Positions 27,242 through 36,809 of a DNA stretch of 64,000 nt are shown here, in pieces. Origin of the DNA: Candidatus Kapaibacterium sp. (GTDB lineage: Bacteria > Bacteroidota > Ignavibacteria > Kapaibacteriales > UBA7675); the NCBI GenBank assembly GCA_028284775.1, contig JANQRB010000174.1, positions 19,207 through 83,206 on the forward strand. The letters are read 5' to 3'. Both the position numbers and the translations under genes were made by a program. How positions within the stretch are numbered: position 1 is the first letter of the stretch; each line of letters begins with the position of its first letter. The notes under the pieces are model-generated. The model did no database searches. It saw only the letters and a program-made list of their open reading frames with translations, and was not told the origin of the DNA.

Positions 27242-28234
27242 TCAGGAAAATTCATTGCGCTCAATAATGGCGAACAGATCCAGCAAACGCTCGAGATCGT
27301 CGGTGCTGTAATACTCGATTTCGATCGCACCGCCTTCCGACTTGACTTTGACACGCACCTGCGTGCCGAAAAGCTGACGCAGCTGCGATTCGATTTCACG
27401 CAGGGTATTGGACAGCTCGGGATTCGTTGCGGCACGGGCGTTGTCGGCCTGCTTGCTTTTCGGCTTCGGGGCGCGTTTGCCGCTGCTGCCGTCGAGCGCC
27501 GAATCAACGGGACGGCCGGACTCAACCAGTTTAACGAGCTCTTCGGTTTTGCGAACATTGAGCTCGTCCTTGATGATCCGCTGCGAAATCGCTTCCTGCG
27601 CGGCAAGGTCCGCAATACCGATCATCGCCCGCGCGTGCCCCATCGACAGCTTGCCATCGCGCAAGAGATTAAGGATCGGTGCGCCGAGCTTCAGGAGACG
27701 CAGAAAGTTGGTGACCGTAGAACGATCCTTACCGACCTTTTGCGCGACTTCTTCCTGCGTCAACTGGCATTCGCTGATCAGGCGTTGATAGCCGCGAGCC
27801 ACCTCCACCGGATTCAGATGTTCGCGCTGTACATTTTCGATCAGCGCCAGCTCCAGCATTTCAGCGTCGGTATCGACGTTGATGATATAGGCCGGGATAC
27901 TGGTGAAGCCATTGGCTTTACAGGCCCGAAAGCGACGCTCGCCCGCTATGATTTCGTAGCCCTCCTCCACCCGCCGAACCGTAATCGGCTGGATAACGCC
28001 TTTTTCCTTGATGGAATTCTTCAGTTCTTCCAGTGCTTCGGCATCGAAGTCTTCGCGGGGCTGTAAACGGTTGGGGCTGATATTCTCGATATCGATCAGG
28101 GCCGTAATGCCCACTGAGGCACCGTCATCGGGCGCCAGAGCATCCAGGCCGCCGGCCGCCTTGTCGAGCACCTCCGAGGGCAACAGGGCATCCAGACCCT
28201 TGCCGAGACCGATTGCCGATTTGCTTTTCGCCAT
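27242..28234 (-). CDS. parB: Chromosome partitioning protein ParB
   Basis: 330 residues. The N-terminal ParA-stimulating peptide is present (GLGKGLDALLP, residues 9-19). The CTP-binding ParB/Srx fold includes GERRFRA at 98-104 and ENVQREHLNPVE at 133-144, followed by the DNA-binding HTH (LTQEEVAQKVGKDRSTVTNF). A linker rich in Lys, Ala and Ser leads to the C-terminal dimerisation domain with LFGTQVRVKVKSEGGAIEIE. ParB loads at parS sites, spreads as a CTP-dependent clamp and guides chromosome segregation with ParA. The gene lies 48 bp after parA. I found no parS consensus in the window. Confidence 0.96.
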   Translation of the reverse strand: MAKSKSAIGLGKGLDALLPSEVLDKAAGGLDALAPDDGASVGITALIDIENISPNRLQPREDFDAEALEELKNSIKEKGVIQPITVRRVEEGYEIIAGERRFRACKANGFTSIPAYIINVDTDAEMLELALIENVQREHLNPVEVARGYQRLISECQLTQEEVAQKVGKDRSTVTNFLRLLKLGAPILNLLRDGKLSMGHARAMIGIADLAAQEAISQRIIKDELNVRKTEELVKLVESGRPVDSALDGSSGKRAPKPKSKQADNARAATNPELSNTLREIESQLRQLFGTQVRVKVKSEGGAIEIEYYSTDDLERLLDLFAIIERNEFS

Positions 28235-28282
28235 ACCTGCATCACCTGCGATTAGAGTGGCTTGTGTTTCTGTTCGAAAGGC

Positions 28283-29080
28283 CTAGGGAACGACTTTGCC
28301 GTTCTGTGCTTCAGCGCTGTGCGCGCGCTCCAGGATTTCTTTTGCCAATTCGAGATAGTTTTTGGCCCCGTTGGAAAGTGCGTCGTACAAAATGACGGGT
28401 TTGCCATGACTGGGAGCTTCGGACAGACGAACATTACGGGAAATAATGGTTTTGCAGACTCTGTCGCCCAGGTGCCGCCGCACCTCTTCCACAACCTGAT
28501 TACTCAGCCGCAGCCGGCTATCATACATCGTCAGCAAAATTCCCTCAATATCGAGCTGCGGGTTGAGATGTTTGCGCACCAGCGAAATCGTATTCAACAA
28601 CTGACCGAGTCCTTCCAGCGCATAATATTCGCATTGGACCGGAACAAGTATCGAGTCGGCGGCGGTCAGTGCGTTGATGGTGAGCAGCCCCAGCGACGGC
28701 GGGCAATCGATGATGACGTAGTCATATTTTTGACGAATTTCCGTCAGCGAGCCCGACAATATTTTTTCGCGATTCTGCATATCGACGATTTCGATTTCGG
28801 CGCCAACCAGGTTGATATGCGAAGGGATGAGCTCCAGATAAGGCATGGAGCTTTTCACCACGGTTTCCTCGATCGCTACGTTGCCCACCAGGACTTCATA
28901 GATCGTTTTGTCGAGATTGCGCGGATCGACGCCAAGACCATTGCTTGCATTGGCCTGCGGATCGATATCGAGCAGCAACGTCGTCTGCTCGGCGGCGGCG
29001 AGCGAAGCAGCGAGATTCACAGCGCTGGTGGTTTTACCGACTCCGCCTTTCTGATTTGCGACTGCGATGACTTTAGCCAT
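28283..29080 (-). CDS. parA: Chromosome partitioning ATPase ParA/Soj
   Basis: 265 residues, typical of chromosomal Soj. The deviant Walker A box is NQKGGVGKTTS with the signature lysines K11 and K16; the Walker B-like strand is YVIIDCPPSLGLLTI. LLDIDPQANASNGLG and YALEGLGQLLNTI are also family hallmarks. ParA forms ATP-dependent dimers on DNA and moves ParB-parS complexes. The gene order nudix - parA - parB - thioesterase - porQ on one strand with gaps of 31-48 bp suggests co-transcription. Confidence 0.96.
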   Translation of the reverse strand: MAKVIAVANQKGGVGKTTSAVNLAASLAAAEQTTLLLDIDPQANASNGLGVDPRNLDKTIYEVLVGNVAIEETVVKSSMPYLELIPSHINLVGAEIEIVDMQNREKILSGSLTEIRQKYDYVIIDCPPSLGLLTINALTAADSILVPVQCEYYALEGLGQLLNTISLVRKHLNPQLDIEGILLTMYDSRLRLSNQVVEEVRRHLGDRVCKTIISRNVRLSEAPSHGKPVILYDALSNGAKNYLELAKEILERAHSAEAQNGKVVP

Positions 29081-29128
29081 GAATCTTCCGAAGGGTAAAG
29101 ATGTTTGTTGCCGGCGCCAAGCTCCGGA

Positions 29129-29680
29129 TTACTGCAAGGACCCGTTCTGCAGCATGTAAAAAAAGAAGGCCGTTAAAACAAGTGAATGACGAATCTCGCC
29201 GCGCTTGATCAAATCGTCAACCTGCGCCATGGGTACCGCAAGCACCTCGATCTCTTCATGCTCGTCAAAACGCTGAGCGCCGACCGGCATACAATCCCGC
29301 CAGAGGTAGGCATAGCAGGTGTTGTTAAGAAAGGCCGGGTTCGGCAGATGGCTACCAAGCAGAATCGCATCCTGCCCGGAGGCATAGCCCGTTTCCTCCC
29401 GACATTCGCGTTGCGCCGCGATCGCCGGGTCTTCCCCTTCATTGACCAGACCACCTGGGATCTCAAGTGTGATCGAGTCGCTGCCATGACGATACTGCCT
29501 GATCAGCAATACCTCTCCCGCTCGCGTTATTGGAATGATATTGACCCAGGCAGGCGAATTGATGACGGCAAATTCGCTCTCATCGCCACGAATCGGATGG
29601 CGACGCTGAACAGCATCAAGCGTAAAAATCTTACAGTCCTGCCTGCGCATGCGCGCAAGTGTTTCCCATTCTGAAATCAT
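29129..29680 (-). CDS. NUDIX hydrolase, ADP-ribose pyrophosphatase-like
   Basis: 183 residues from the ATG at 29680; a TTG at 29707 would add nine residues. The Nudix box is complete: GGLVNEGEDPAIAAQ then RECREETGY, matching Gx5Ex7REuxEExGu. The surrounding strands IRQYRHGSDSITLEIPGG and the later EIEVLAVPMAQVDDLI resemble ADP-ribose pyrophosphatases, which hydrolyse nucleoside diphosphate sugars to NMP and sugar phosphate. The exact substrate is not predictable. It is the first gene of the parAB run; the opposite side of its promoter region faces the first pseudo-glycosidase gene. Confidence 0.85.
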   Translation of the reverse strand: MISEWETLARMRRQDCKIFTLDAVQRRHPIRGDESEFAVINSPAWVNIIPITRAGEVLLIRQYRHGSDSITLEIPGGLVNEGEDPAIAAQRECREETGYASGQDAILLGSHLPNPAFLNNTCYAYLWRDCMPVGAQRFDEHEEIEVLAVPMAQVDDLIKRGEIRHSLVLTAFFFYMLQNGSLQ

Positions 29681-29799
29681 AGCATTCCAAATACTGAAGC
29701 TGCACAATTTACGCTATTTCGCTGCGCCAAACAAAAGAGAAAGCCCGCCCGTGGAACATAGCTCGCACAGCCCCGCGGCCCCGTTTCTTTCTTATTGCC

Positions 29800-29821
29800 A
29801 CTAAGTCATTTTTTTCTTAGT
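29800..29821. promoter_or_regulatory. Small inverted repeat in the nudix / glycosidase-like divergent region
   Basis: ACTAAG (29800-29805) and CTTAGT (29816-29821) form a 6-bp inverted repeat with a T-rich 10-nt loop, ~70 bp before the plus-strand ATG at 29889. It could be an operator; the support is only the symmetry and position. Confidence 0.25.
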
Positions 29822-29888
29822 ATCGTCTCCTGGGCCAACGTCAATCCATTTAGTGAATCCCCCCGGAATTGACCTGAATCGGAGATTT

Positions 29889-32849
29889 ATGAGAATCTTG
29901 CTCCTATTTTGTCTGTCGATATTCTGTGTCGGCTCCCTTCACGCACAGCCCCTGCAGAATCCATTCCCCTTCGCTCTTCCCGGGCTGGATTCGGAGGCAA
30001 CCGGTCACCTGGGCTTCGACAGAACCCTTGAGCCCGCCGATGACCGCATTCGGGTGCGTGATGGTCATTTCGTGAACAGCGCAGACGAACGCCAGCGATT
30101 TTTCGGGACTTCACTTTTCTATTCCGCCATCTTCCCCGACAGCGTGGATGCCGTCCGAATGGCCGAAACTTTGCATTCCCTTGGCTTCAACGCCGTTCGA
30201 TTTGTCGGCTTCGACTTTTCCTACTGGAATGACGCCAGCCTTTTTCGGCCGATCCAGGAGTCGGCGCGGACGGAACTCGACGAAGAGCAGATGCGGCGAT
30301 TCGACTGGCTGGTGTACCAGCTGAAACAACACGGCATTTATATTCACATGCCTCTACACAATTTCCGTACGGCGCGGCCGGAGGACAATATCCGCAACTG
30401 GGATACCATCCCCTGGCAGTTACGGGCCGTCACCTTTTTCGATCCCGACATCCAAGCCGCCGAACGACGTTTTATCAGGATGTTCCTGGAACACAGAAAT
30501 CCCTATACCGGCACGGCATACAAGGATGAAACCGCCCTGGCCTGGCTGGACATTGCAGAAGATAAGTCACTCTTCGATATCTGGCGGAACTTCGGCTTTG
30601 CGCCCAATTCCTTCAATGGCTTTTCCTACTATCATTCGCAATTGCTGCATGATCAATGGAATGCCTATCTACGTGACAAATATGAGACAAACGCAGCCCT
30701 GCGCAGCGCCTGGTCTAAAAATGCCGACGTTCCAGGCAACCTGATTGCCAGCCCGGGCTTCGAGGACGAATTCAGCGCCGACTGGACTCTGATTGCCGGC
30801 GAACAAACCGAAGTTCGCGCCGATCCCTTTTCGACCGATCGACAGGAGGGCGAATTTGCAATGCGCGTCCGTATCAATCAGGGCGGCGCCGGCCTCGGCG
30901 ACATTCAATTGCGCAACAGCTCGATTCCGATTCAGAAAGACCGTCTCTATACGCTGCGCTTCCATGCCAAAACGGACGAGGCCGCAGGACGTCAAATCGC
31001 TGTCCATCTTATGAATGGCAATCCCCCGTATGAAGCCTACGGCCTGTTTTTTCGTGTAACGGCTGTTTCGGATGAATGGCAGGAATACAGCTATACATTC
31101 CGGTCCACGGGCGACAATGAATTCGGGGCCTTGTTTATCATTTTTTGCGGCGGCGAAGACGGCGATCTCTTTGTCGACAATTTTGACCTGCGGATGCTCG
31201 ATGAAGCCGGACTGCAGGCGAATGAAAGTCTGGCGGACGGCACGGTGGCCTTTGCGCCGGCAGGCGACCTGACAGGCTTTCCGGTGGAACGCATTCGCGA
31301 TAATTCACGCTTTTTGCAGGAGCTGGTCGATAGCTATTACGGCTCTATTTACATGCTGGTCAAAGACACCCTGAACTGCGAAGCTCTGATTGGTACGCCG
31401 CAGCGCTCCAACACGCTCAACGATGTGTACGCGACGCGCAATCTGGATTATACGGCCATGAATACGGGCTGGGACTGGGTTTCGAATGCCAACAGCGAGT
31501 CCTGGTTCATCCTCAATATCCCTATGCTTCGTGATGTCAATGTCGGCAATCTGGCGGTGACGGCGCGAACAGCCATAGCAGGAAAGCCGCATGTAGTGAC
31601 GCGCGCCGTGACTCCCTTTCCCTCGGCCTCTCAAAACGAAATGATGACGCTATGGCCGGCTTACGCCGCATATCAGGACTGGGACGCGATTTACGCCGGC
31701 GTCTACGCCACCAACCGCAACACCATGAATGCCGACTCGATTGTGTATTGGGAACACTGGGAGTTTAAGAACAATCCGGCCTTGCTGGCGATGGTGCCGG
31801 CGGCGGCGCATGCCTTCCGCAAGGCCCTGATCCGGCCGGCGGAGGCGACGATCGCCATCGAACAGACGCAGGAGGCGCTGCTGTATCCGCCTCGACAGCA
31901 AGGCAGCTATTGGCTGGAAAGCAATAGCGACAACCGTCTGCCGCTTTTCCGACGGGTGGAAATCCGCGATTTTGATGCGGAGTTTCAGACGGCTTTTCCG
32001 CAGCGCGATATCTTCGAGCTTGCGGCGGCTGAAAATCTCAATACGTCCGCAATGCAGTCCGATACAGAAGAATTGGTCTGGAATGCCGACGACGAATTGT
32101 TTACGGTCAACACAGACCGTTATCTCGCCGTTCAGGGCTCGCTGCAGGGCCGCCTCCTGGAACTGGGCGACATCTTCATTTCGCGGCTCGATGAGGGCGA
32201 TATCGGCAGCATCAGCTGGCTCAGTCAGGATGATCAGCCGCTTGCCGAGGCCGGCCGCTCGCTGATCACGCTCAGCTCGCGAGCGTTGAACCGCGGCGCG
32301 CTGTGGACGAACAATAATCAGTCGCTGGGCGCGCAGTGGGGTTCGGCGCCGGTCGAGATGGAAGCGATGCGCGTCGAAGTCGCCTTTGAAAGTACCTTCG
32401 ACACACTGATCGTCGAAGCGCTGGACGCGAGAGGGGTGCCCCTGACCGACGCCGTGCAAAGCGTGACGAATAACAACGGTCGCTTTCGTTTCATCCTCGA
32501 TCAAAATCTCGCTCCCGCGGTCTGGTATCGTCTTCGGCAAATCCGGGCGCAAACAACCGACGTGGCGGAAAAAGGAGCGGACGAACAGCCGGTATTGTCG
32601 CTGCCGCGTCCCAATCCGGCGCGCAGCTTTGCTGACGTCGATGTGAATGTTCCCAATGCCAAGGGCGCCCTGAGACTCGAGCTGTATTCAGCCCTGGGAC
32701 AAAAAACGCATTCGCTCTGGCAACGGACGATTGACGATGGAATGACGACCGTTCGAATTCCGACCGGCGAACTACCGGCCGGACTTTATCTGCTGCGTAT
32801 GACGGGCAGGACGACGTCGGCGAGCCGATATCTGACTGTTATTCATTAA
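29889..32849 (+). CDS. T9SS-exported glycosidase-like protein A, catalytic residues apparently lost
   Basis: 986 residues from the ATG at 29889, which begins the signal peptide MRILLLFCLSIFCVGSLHA. Region by region: a TIM-barrel-like half (about 45-275, RFFGTSLFYSAIFPDSVDA, LGFNAVRFVGFDFS, HGIYIHMPLH); an inserted jelly-roll module of CBM4/9 type (about 284-437, NLIASPGFEDEFSADW to LFVDNFDLRM); the rest of the barrel (about 470-640, GKPHVVTRAVTPFP, WPAYAAYQDWDAIYAGVY); a beta-rich region; and a T9SS sorting tail (905-986, PAGLYLLRM). In related GH5/GH42-like proteins the acid/base glutamate lies in an NENSLF-type motif and the nucleophile in a TEYN-type motif; here these read EDKSLF (224-229) and TRAV (R572). 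This suggests a non-catalytic surface protein. A same-length paralogue follows 60 bp downstream. Confidence 0.8.
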   Translation: MRILLLFCLSIFCVGSLHAQPLQNPFPFALPGLDSEATGHLGFDRTLEPADDRIRVRDGHFVNSADERQRFFGTSLFYSAIFPDSVDAVRMAETLHSLGFNAVRFVGFDFSYWNDASLFRPIQESARTELDEEQMRRFDWLVYQLKQHGIYIHMPLHNFRTARPEDNIRNWDTIPWQLRAVTFFDPDIQAAERRFIRMFLEHRNPYTGTAYKDETALAWLDIAEDKSLFDIWRNFGFAPNSFNGFSYYHSQLLHDQWNAYLRDKYETNAALRSAWSKNADVPGNLIASPGFEDEFSADWTLIAGEQTEVRADPFSTDRQEGEFAMRVRINQGGAGLGDIQLRNSSIPIQKDRLYTLRFHAKTDEAAGRQIAVHLMNGNPPYEAYGLFFRVTAVSDEWQEYSYTFRSTGDNEFGALFIIFCGGEDGDLFVDNFDLRMLDEAGLQANESLADGTVAFAPAGDLTGFPVERIRDNSRFLQELVDSYYGSIYMLVKDTLNCEALIGTPQRSNTLNDVYATRNLDYTAMNTGWDWVSNANSESWFILNIPMLRDVNVGNLAVTARTAIAGKPHVVTRAVTPFPSASQNEMMTLWPAYAAYQDWDAIYAGVYATNRNTMNADSIVYWEHWEFKNNPALLAMVPAAAHAFRKALIRPAEATIAIEQTQEALLYPPRQQGSYWLESNSDNRLPLFRRVEIRDFDAEFQTAFPQRDIFELAAAENLNTSAMQSDTEELVWNADDELFTVNTDRYLAVQGSLQGRLLELGDIFISRLDEGDIGSISWLSQDDQPLAEAGRSLITLSSRALNRGALWTNNNQSLGAQWGSAPVEMEAMRVEVAFESTFDTLIVEALDARGVPLTDAVQSVTNNNGRFRFILDQNLAPAVWYRLRQIRAQTTDVAEKGADEQPVLSLPRPNPARSFADVDVNVPNAKGALRLELYSALGQKTHSLWQRTIDDGMTTVRIPTGELPAGLYLLRMTGRTTSASRYLTVIH

Positions 32850-32909
32850 AAACGCGGCCGTCAGAAACCTGCTATCTACGCTCTCCCTTCATATTGCGAG
32901 GCTTCCACT

Positions 32910-35870
32910 ATGCGAATCGCTATCCTCCTGCTACTGGCTGCAAGCCTGACGACGGCTGCATGGGCGCAGCCCCTGCTTAAGCCTTTTCCCTTCAGCCTGC
33001 CTTCGCAGGATGCAATCAAGGGACAATTGCTGGGCATTCTGACCGAGCCCGCCAAGCCGGCCAACGATCGTATCAGCGTCAAAGACGGGCATTTCGTCTG
33101 GCAGGACGGCAGTCGCGCACGGTTCTTCGGTACGCTCTTTTATTACACCGGCGTCTACCCCGACAGCGCAGACGCGATCACGATAGCGAGGCAATTGCGC
33201 GCTTATGGCTTCAACGCCGTCCGTTTTAACGCATTTGATTATTCCACCTGGCAGTCCGCCAGTCTTTTCGAACGCAATGCCGAGCGATTTGCTTTCAATG
33301 AAGAGCAGATTAAACGATTCGACTGGTTTGTCTATCAGCTTAAACAAAACGGCATTTACATTCACCTGCCGCTGCACTCCCGGCGAACGGTCGGCGCCAA
33401 CGACGGCATAAGCAACAGCGATTCACTTCCCAGCCTGCTACGCGGGGTGAGCTATTTCGATCCCGAAATACAGGACGCACACCGTCAGGTGATCCGGAAA
33501 ATTCTGACGCATCGCAATCCCTATACCAAAACCCAGTACAAAAATGAACCTGCACTGGCCTGGCTGGATCTCTCCGACGTCAACTCTTTTTTCTGGATGT
33601 GGCGCTACCAGGGTTTGACGCCCGGTTCCTATAATCTCTCCTATTACCATTCGCGGCTCATCCACCAGCGCTGGGCCGACTGGCTTAGCCGCAAATACAA
33701 AACACAGGAAGCCCTTGTGCAGGCCTGGAACCGGCCCGCCGACACGCAGGACAACCTGGTCAGTAATCCCGGCTTTGAAGATAACTTCAGTCAGGCCTGG
33801 ACTCTGAGCGTTAACTCCGCCGCGCAGGCAATTCTCGACCCTTATGAGACCGACCGCAGCGAGGGTGAATTCGCCATGCGGATTCGTATCGGCAGACCCG
33901 GTCCCAACATCGGTCATGTTCAATTGCGCAACAACTCGATAGTCCTGGAAAAGAGCCGCCAGTACGAGCTGCGCTTTTTCGCCAAGACCTCGAACGAAGA
34001 GGGACGCCGGGTTGCGGTCTATCTCAGCAATCCCAGCTCGCCATACAACAACTACGGCATCAATAATGTCCGCTTCGATCTCAACACGCAGTGGCAGGAG
34101 TTCTCGTATCGTTTTCGTGCGCTCGACGACAATGAATTCGGCGCTCTGCTGCGCTTCTATTGCGGACAGTTTCAGGGCGATGTACTTGTGGATGACGTCA
34201 GTTTCAGGATGGTCGACGAGACGGCGCTGCAGCCGGGTGAAAATCTGCGCGACGCAACAATTGCCATTGTGCCTTATGGGCAATTGCCTGCCTTTCCCGC
34301 CCAGCGGGTAAGTGACAACATGGCCTTCTTTAATGATCTTGTTTACAACTACTTCATGGACAGCTATCGCCTGATCAAGGACACGCTCAATTGCGATGCT
34401 CTGATAAGCGGACAAAACGTTTCCTATGTGCTCAACGATCTGTATGCGGTGCGGGACATGGACTTCTGCGCGATCAGCACATCCTGGGACAATGTCGCGA
34501 ACTGGAATACCGATAACTGGACTGTCAATCATTCGCCGATGCTCGGCACTACCTGGGGCGGCAACATCCAATATGTTTCCCGCCATGCCCTGGCGAACAA
34601 ACCTCTTGTCATTACGCGTTTTTACCAACCGTATCCTTCGCGCTATCTCAACGAAATGGTCACGGTCTGGCCGGCCTATGCCGCTTATCAGGAGTGGGAT
34701 GCGCTGTATATCGGAATGTATTCGGAAGACCGTACCGGCAACGGCGCCGATTCGATCCGTTTCAAGGAATTCTGGGAAACCAAAAACAACCCCGCATTGA
34801 TGGCGATGGTCCCGGCGGTTTCCCAGGCTTTTCGGCGGGGCCTGATCGCCGCCGCGGAAGGTGAAATGACCCTGGATCAAACCCAGGAGGCCCTGCTGTA
34901 TCCGCCTTCGCAATTGGGAACATTCTTTCTTGAGAGCAATGCCGATGCGCGCATAGCGCTCTTTCGCAAAATTCGTCTCGGCCGCTTCGATGCGGAATTT
35001 CAATCAGCCTATCCTCAACGCGACATTTTCGAACTCTCGGGGTCGGAAGGCGTTAACACAGCCAATCTGCAATCCGATACCAAGGAATTGATCTGGAATG
35101 CCGACGACACCGTTTTTACAGTCAATGCCGCTCAGTACGTTTTGGCCACCGGTCACCTGCGGGGCAAGTTATTCGAGTTCGATCATCTCTTCGCCTCACG
35201 TGTTGATGACGGCAATGTCGGCAGCATGTGCTGGCTGAGCCTCGACGAGAAGCCCCTGGCGCAGTCGGATGTCTCGCTTCTCACACTCTCGACGCGAGCA
35301 CTTAACTCCGGCGCCGTCTGGCAGGCGGACAATCGGTCATTGGGAGTAAACTGGGGCGCTGCGCCGACTGTCGTCGAGGCGATGAAAGTGGAGCTGACCC
35401 TTGAAAGTGAACGCGATTCGCTCTTTATTTATCCACTGAATGCCAACGGCGAGATGAGCGCAAGCGACTTTGCCGTTCCCAAGAGCGGCAGCCGCTTCCG
35501 GATCCTGATCGATCAGTCGGAGCATAACTCCCTGTGGTTCCGCATCGAACAAAGGGATGCGGAGCAGGTTTCAACTTCGCTTCCCGACGAAGATGTACAA
35601 TCGCCCATCACCTTACTTTCCGCCGTCTGGCCCAACCCGGCCCGGACCTATTGCAACATTGAAGTCAACCTACCGGCATCCGGCGATCAGGCCGTTCTGA
35701 CTCTGCACTCCATCCTGGGCGATGTCGAGCGCAACGTATGGACGGGACGGGCGGAAGGACAGTCCACGATTCTGCGCCTTACAGTCGACGATCTTGCAAG
35801 CGGCAGATATTATCTGCGTCTCAATACAGGCCGACGGCAAGACAGCCGGACGCTGACGATCGTCCAATAA
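32910..35870 (+). CDS. T9SS-exported glycosidase-like protein B, paralogue of A
   Basis: 986 residues, exactly the length of protein A, with the same domain order and roughly half of residues identical by eye. Signal peptide MRIAILLLLAASLTTAAWA; barrel first half about 45-275; CBM4/9-like jelly roll about 282-434 (NLVSNPGFEDNFSQAW); barrel second half with PLVITRFYQPYPSRYLNEM and WPAYAAYQEWDALYIGMY; sorting tail at the end (LASGRYYLRL). The two expected catalytic glutamate positions are D223-V224-N225 (for NEN) and R570 (for the nucleophile), so this copy also seems unable to hydrolyse glycosides by the usual mechanism. The pair arose by tandem duplication. They may bind glycan on the cell surface. 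The comparison motifs come from my knowledge of the family and were not computed. Confidence 0.8.
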   Translation: MRIAILLLLAASLTTAAWAQPLLKPFPFSLPSQDAIKGQLLGILTEPAKPANDRISVKDGHFVWQDGSRARFFGTLFYYTGVYPDSADAITIARQLRAYGFNAVRFNAFDYSTWQSASLFERNAERFAFNEEQIKRFDWFVYQLKQNGIYIHLPLHSRRTVGANDGISNSDSLPSLLRGVSYFDPEIQDAHRQVIRKILTHRNPYTKTQYKNEPALAWLDLSDVNSFFWMWRYQGLTPGSYNLSYYHSRLIHQRWADWLSRKYKTQEALVQAWNRPADTQDNLVSNPGFEDNFSQAWTLSVNSAAQAILDPYETDRSEGEFAMRIRIGRPGPNIGHVQLRNNSIVLEKSRQYELRFFAKTSNEEGRRVAVYLSNPSSPYNNYGINNVRFDLNTQWQEFSYRFRALDDNEFGALLRFYCGQFQGDVLVDDVSFRMVDETALQPGENLRDATIAIVPYGQLPAFPAQRVSDNMAFFNDLVYNYFMDSYRLIKDTLNCDALISGQNVSYVLNDLYAVRDMDFCAISTSWDNVANWNTDNWTVNHSPMLGTTWGGNIQYVSRHALANKPLVITRFYQPYPSRYLNEMVTVWPAYAAYQEWDALYIGMYSEDRTGNGADSIRFKEFWETKNNPALMAMVPAVSQAFRRGLIAAAEGEMTLDQTQEALLYPPSQLGTFFLESNADARIALFRKIRLGRFDAEFQSAYPQRDIFELSGSEGVNTANLQSDTKELIWNADDTVFTVNAAQYVLATGHLRGKLFEFDHLFASRVDDGNVGSMCWLSLDEKPLAQSDVSLLTLSTRALNSGAVWQADNRSLGVNWGAAPTVVEAMKVELTLESERDSLFIYPLNANGEMSASDFAVPKSGSRFRILIDQSEHNSLWFRIEQRDAEQVSTSLPDEDVQSPITLLSAVWPNPARTYCNIEVNLPASGDQAVLTLHSILGDVERNVWTGRAEGQSTILRLTVDDLASGRYYLRLNTGRRQDSRTLTIVQ

Positions 35871-36224
35871 ACGAGTCAAGGTAACGGTCCAAGTCCCCAG
35901 CGTCAGGATGCCCAAAGCGCGGGAATTGAATGACGCTTCTGCCGCACACCGGCCCAGGCAAAGGACATTCGCAACAAGGCGACAGCGCTGAAGCTCAGTC
36001 CAGACTCATTTTGGATTATCACAGCGCCAAAAGCAAATCACATGTTTTGATGAGGGGCATTGTCTATCTTCCAGCTCTTCAGAAACGACCTGATTTCGAC
36101 GCAAAATCGCCGGATTCGACAGAATTCACAGTCTTCGGAGCGACTGCTCCGATTAGAGTCACAAGCTCGTGACGTTTTGAAATATCGAGTGTCGTTAGGG
36201 TAATTTCGCAGAGTACGAGTAAGA
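35871..36224. other. Intergenic region with two hairpins before the ECF sigma gene
   Basis: No gene is seen in these ~350 bp. Close to the sigma factor start are two hairpins: TCGGAGC-GACT-GCTCCGA at 36135-36152 (7-bp perfect stem) and GTCAC-N6-GTGAC at 36158-36173. They lie 52-90 bp before the ATG and could fall in the 5' leader. No T-run follows, so they are not ordinary terminators. Confidence 0.5.
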
Positions 36225-36791
36225 ATGGTAAAAGGCTATAGTAAATATAGCGACCTGGAGCTTTTCAACACGTTAAAAGAGCCAAAGCACGAAGCTGAGT
36301 TGGCCTTTAGCGAACTGTATTCACGGTACAACCAACGGATTTACGCCTATTGCCTGCGTGTAACCGGCAATCCCGACGAAGCCAGAGATATCTTTCAGGA
36401 TACGTTTCTCAAATTTTACAAAAGTGCGAAGAGTGACAGACAGGTGACAAACGTCCCGGGGTATCTGCTCACAATTGCGAGAAACTTGTGCCTGAACTTT
36501 AAGCGTGACCGCAAAGAAACCGTTTCTTTTGAGGATTTCCACCTCTCTGCTTCGTCTGACAGTTCATTCGAGCGTAAAGAATATCTGGAATTGATCAGAA
36601 TGGCATTGGAGCTATTGGATTCTGATCATCGCGAAGCCTTTGTACTACGGGAATATCAAGGTATGTCGTACGCAGAAATGTCCGTTTTAACGGGCGTCAG
36701 CGTTTCGGCATTAAAGAATAGGGTGTGGCGCGCGAAAGAAAAAATCAAGAAGATCCTTTCGCGCTATGTTACGGAAGTGTCAAAATTGTAA
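36225..36791 (+). CDS. ECF-type RNA polymerase sigma factor
   Basis: 188 residues with region 2 (AFSELYSRYNQRIYAYCLRV, then DEARDIFQDTFLKFYKSA, which melts and reads the -10 element) and region 4 (YQGMSYAEMSVLTGVSVSAL plus NRVWRAKEKIKK, the -35-reading HTH). There is no region 1.1 or 3, as is normal for ECF factors. It directs RNA polymerase to a small regulon in response to envelope signals. The next gene begins 18 bp downstream and encodes a protein with an anti-sigma-like N-terminus, the usual ECF pairing. Two hairpins precede it. Confidence 0.93.
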   Translation: MVKGYSKYSDLELFNTLKEPKHEAELAFSELYSRYNQRIYAYCLRVTGNPDEARDIFQDTFLKFYKSAKSDRQVTNVPGYLLTIARNLCLNFKRDRKETVSFEDFHLSASSDSSFERKEYLELIRMALELLDSDHREAFVLREYQGMSYAEMSVLTGVSVSALKNRVWRAKEKIKKILSRYVTEVSKL

Positions 36792-36809
36792 AGAAGTTGA
36801 GTTAAAGAA

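Noticed and set aside
33438..35003. 521-codon ORF antisense to pseudo-glycosidase B
   Set aside because: Shadow of the real frame, which has a signal peptide, domains and sorting tail.
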